Below the pieces are notes generated by a model. It ran no database searches. It was not told the DNA's origin and saw only the letters and a list, made by a program, of their open reading frames with translations. Positions 4,602 through 5,094 of a stretch of 5,094 bases of DNA are shown in pieces. A program made the position numbers and the translations under genes. The DNA is from Planctomycetota bacterium (GTDB taxonomy: Bacteria; Planctomycetota; UBA1135; GCA-002686595). Within the stretch, counting starts at the first letter, position 1; every line of letters starts with the position of its first letter. Location of the stretch: contig JAESRM010000162.1 of assembly GCA_016764635.1 (NCBI GenBank), positions 1 through 5,094 on the forward strand. Reading direction: 5' to 3'.

Positions 4602-5094
4602 ATGAGTCAAGTTGAGCAAACCAATCCAGTCGCAGAAGCCGAGGCGCGATTGGGGCGTCACCCCCTGTATTCGTGCGTTTTGGATTTGGAGGGGTTGAGG
4701 CGCTTCTCTGAACGGCATGTGATTTGTGTGCTGGACTTCATGTCCCTGCTCAAGAGCCTTGAGCATGAAGTGATTCCCCGCAGCATGCCTTGGACGCCTC
4801 TCGCCAATCCGCAGGCGGGTCGGTTCTTGCACGAGATCGTTCTGGACGAGGAGACGGAGGAGCTGGCCGATGGGCGAACCCTTTCACACTTTGAGTGGTA
4901 CCTCGAGGCCATGGATGAGATGGGCGCTGACACGGGGCCCATCCAGGGTTTGGTGCGCGATTTGCAGAAGGGAGTCGAAGGTGGTATGGCCCTGCAGAAC
5001 AGTGCGCTGCCGGCGGAGTCCAAGGATTTTGGAGCGACCACGTTCGCTGTCCTGTCTCAACCATTACACGTGCGCGCAGCCGTGTTTTTCCATG
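4602..5094 (+). CDS. DUF3050 family protein (partial, 3' end outside window)
   Basis: An open frame from ATG 4602 runs off the window end after 164 complete codons; the family is typically about 230-260 aa, so the C-terminal third is missing. Conserved DUF3050 blocks appear in order: H-P-L-Y (20-23), L-R-R-F-S-E-R-H-V (32-40), L-D-F-M-S-L-L-K-S-L (44-53), P-W-T-P (63-66), F-L-H-E-I-V-L-D-E-E (75-84), S-H-F-E-W-Y-L-E-A-M (95-104), M-G-A-D-T-G-P-I (107-114) and H-V-R-A-A-V-F-F near the end. The family is all-helical and, as I recall, resembles heme-oxygenase-like folds. His39, Glu78, Glu83/84, His96 and Glu98 are candidate metal ligands, but this is inference, and no reaction is established. 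No signal peptide is present, so it is cytoplasmic. There is no good Shine-Dalgarno site (AGG sits 1 nt before the ATG); the start is set by homology and by the repeat of its first bases at 194-206. Confidence 0.85.
   Translation, partial: MSQVEQTNPVAEAEARLGRHPLYSCVLDLEGLRRFSERHVICVLDFMSLLKSLEHEVIPRSMPWTPLANPQAGRFLHEIVLDEETEELADGRTLSHFEWYLEAMDEMGADTGPIQGLVRDLQKGVEGGMALQNSALPAESKDFGATTFAVLSQPLHVRAAVFFH

Noticed and set aside
4658..5064. Reverse-strand open frames opposite the DUF3050 gene
   Set aside because: They lie antisense to a frame with strong conserved DUF3050 motifs and show no motifs of their own.
1..5094. CRISPR array, tRNA or rRNA gene
   Set aside because: No regularly spaced repeats, and I recognised no tRNA-like cloverleaf or rRNA sequence by eye.

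Overview
The window looks like an accessory locus of a planctomycete-type bacterium (Planctomycetota, perhaps the marine Poly30/Saltatorellus-like lineages). This assignment rests on remembered protein style, not a search. It carries two secreted repeat proteins with Sec signal peptides, a right-handed beta-helix protein and an FG-GAP beta-propeller. The propeller ends in a 'YC ... LCLGG ... WYFQVWYRD' C-terminal domain that I associate with that group. All supported genes are on the + strand.

Layout. Bases 1-62 are the last codons of a trkH (potassium uptake channel) gene that enters from outside the window. Bases 83-677 hold no convincing gene. They do contain a short stretch resembling the start of the downstream DUF3050 gene (about 184-206), a 12-bp tandem repeat (367-390), and a candidate promoter whose -35/-10 spacer contains a run of nine G (597-623). 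Gene 1 (678-2183) encodes a 501-aa secreted beta-helix protein with a choice-of-anchor-Q-like end. A 13-bp hairpin follows 16 nt after its stop (2200-2228). Gene 2 (2382-4082) encodes a 566-aa secreted seven-bladed FG-GAP propeller with the C-terminal domain described above. About 50 bp later comes a 5'-truncated trkH copy (about 4135-4461) that keeps only the last pore-loop repeat. Next is a 120-bp spacer, then a DUF3050-family gene (4602 to beyond the window end).

Architecture. The last 62 bp of trkH plus 20 bp downstream (1-82) are repeated exactly at 4400-4481. The two surface-protein genes therefore sit between a trkH end and a second, truncated trkH end that leads into DUF3050. The simplest reading is an ancestral trkH-DUF3050 neighbourhood into which about 4.4 kb of cargo was inserted, with partial duplication of the junction. 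No integrase, transposase or terminal inverted repeat is visible. The window also begins inside the repeat, so an assembly-edge artefact has to be excluded.

Function. The two cargo proteins are probably exported cell-surface or extracellular proteins. They may be transcribed separately, because a hairpin and 198 bp lie between them. No enzymatic role can be assigned. TrkH is an inner-membrane K+ transporter subunit. DUF3050 has no established function that I can state.
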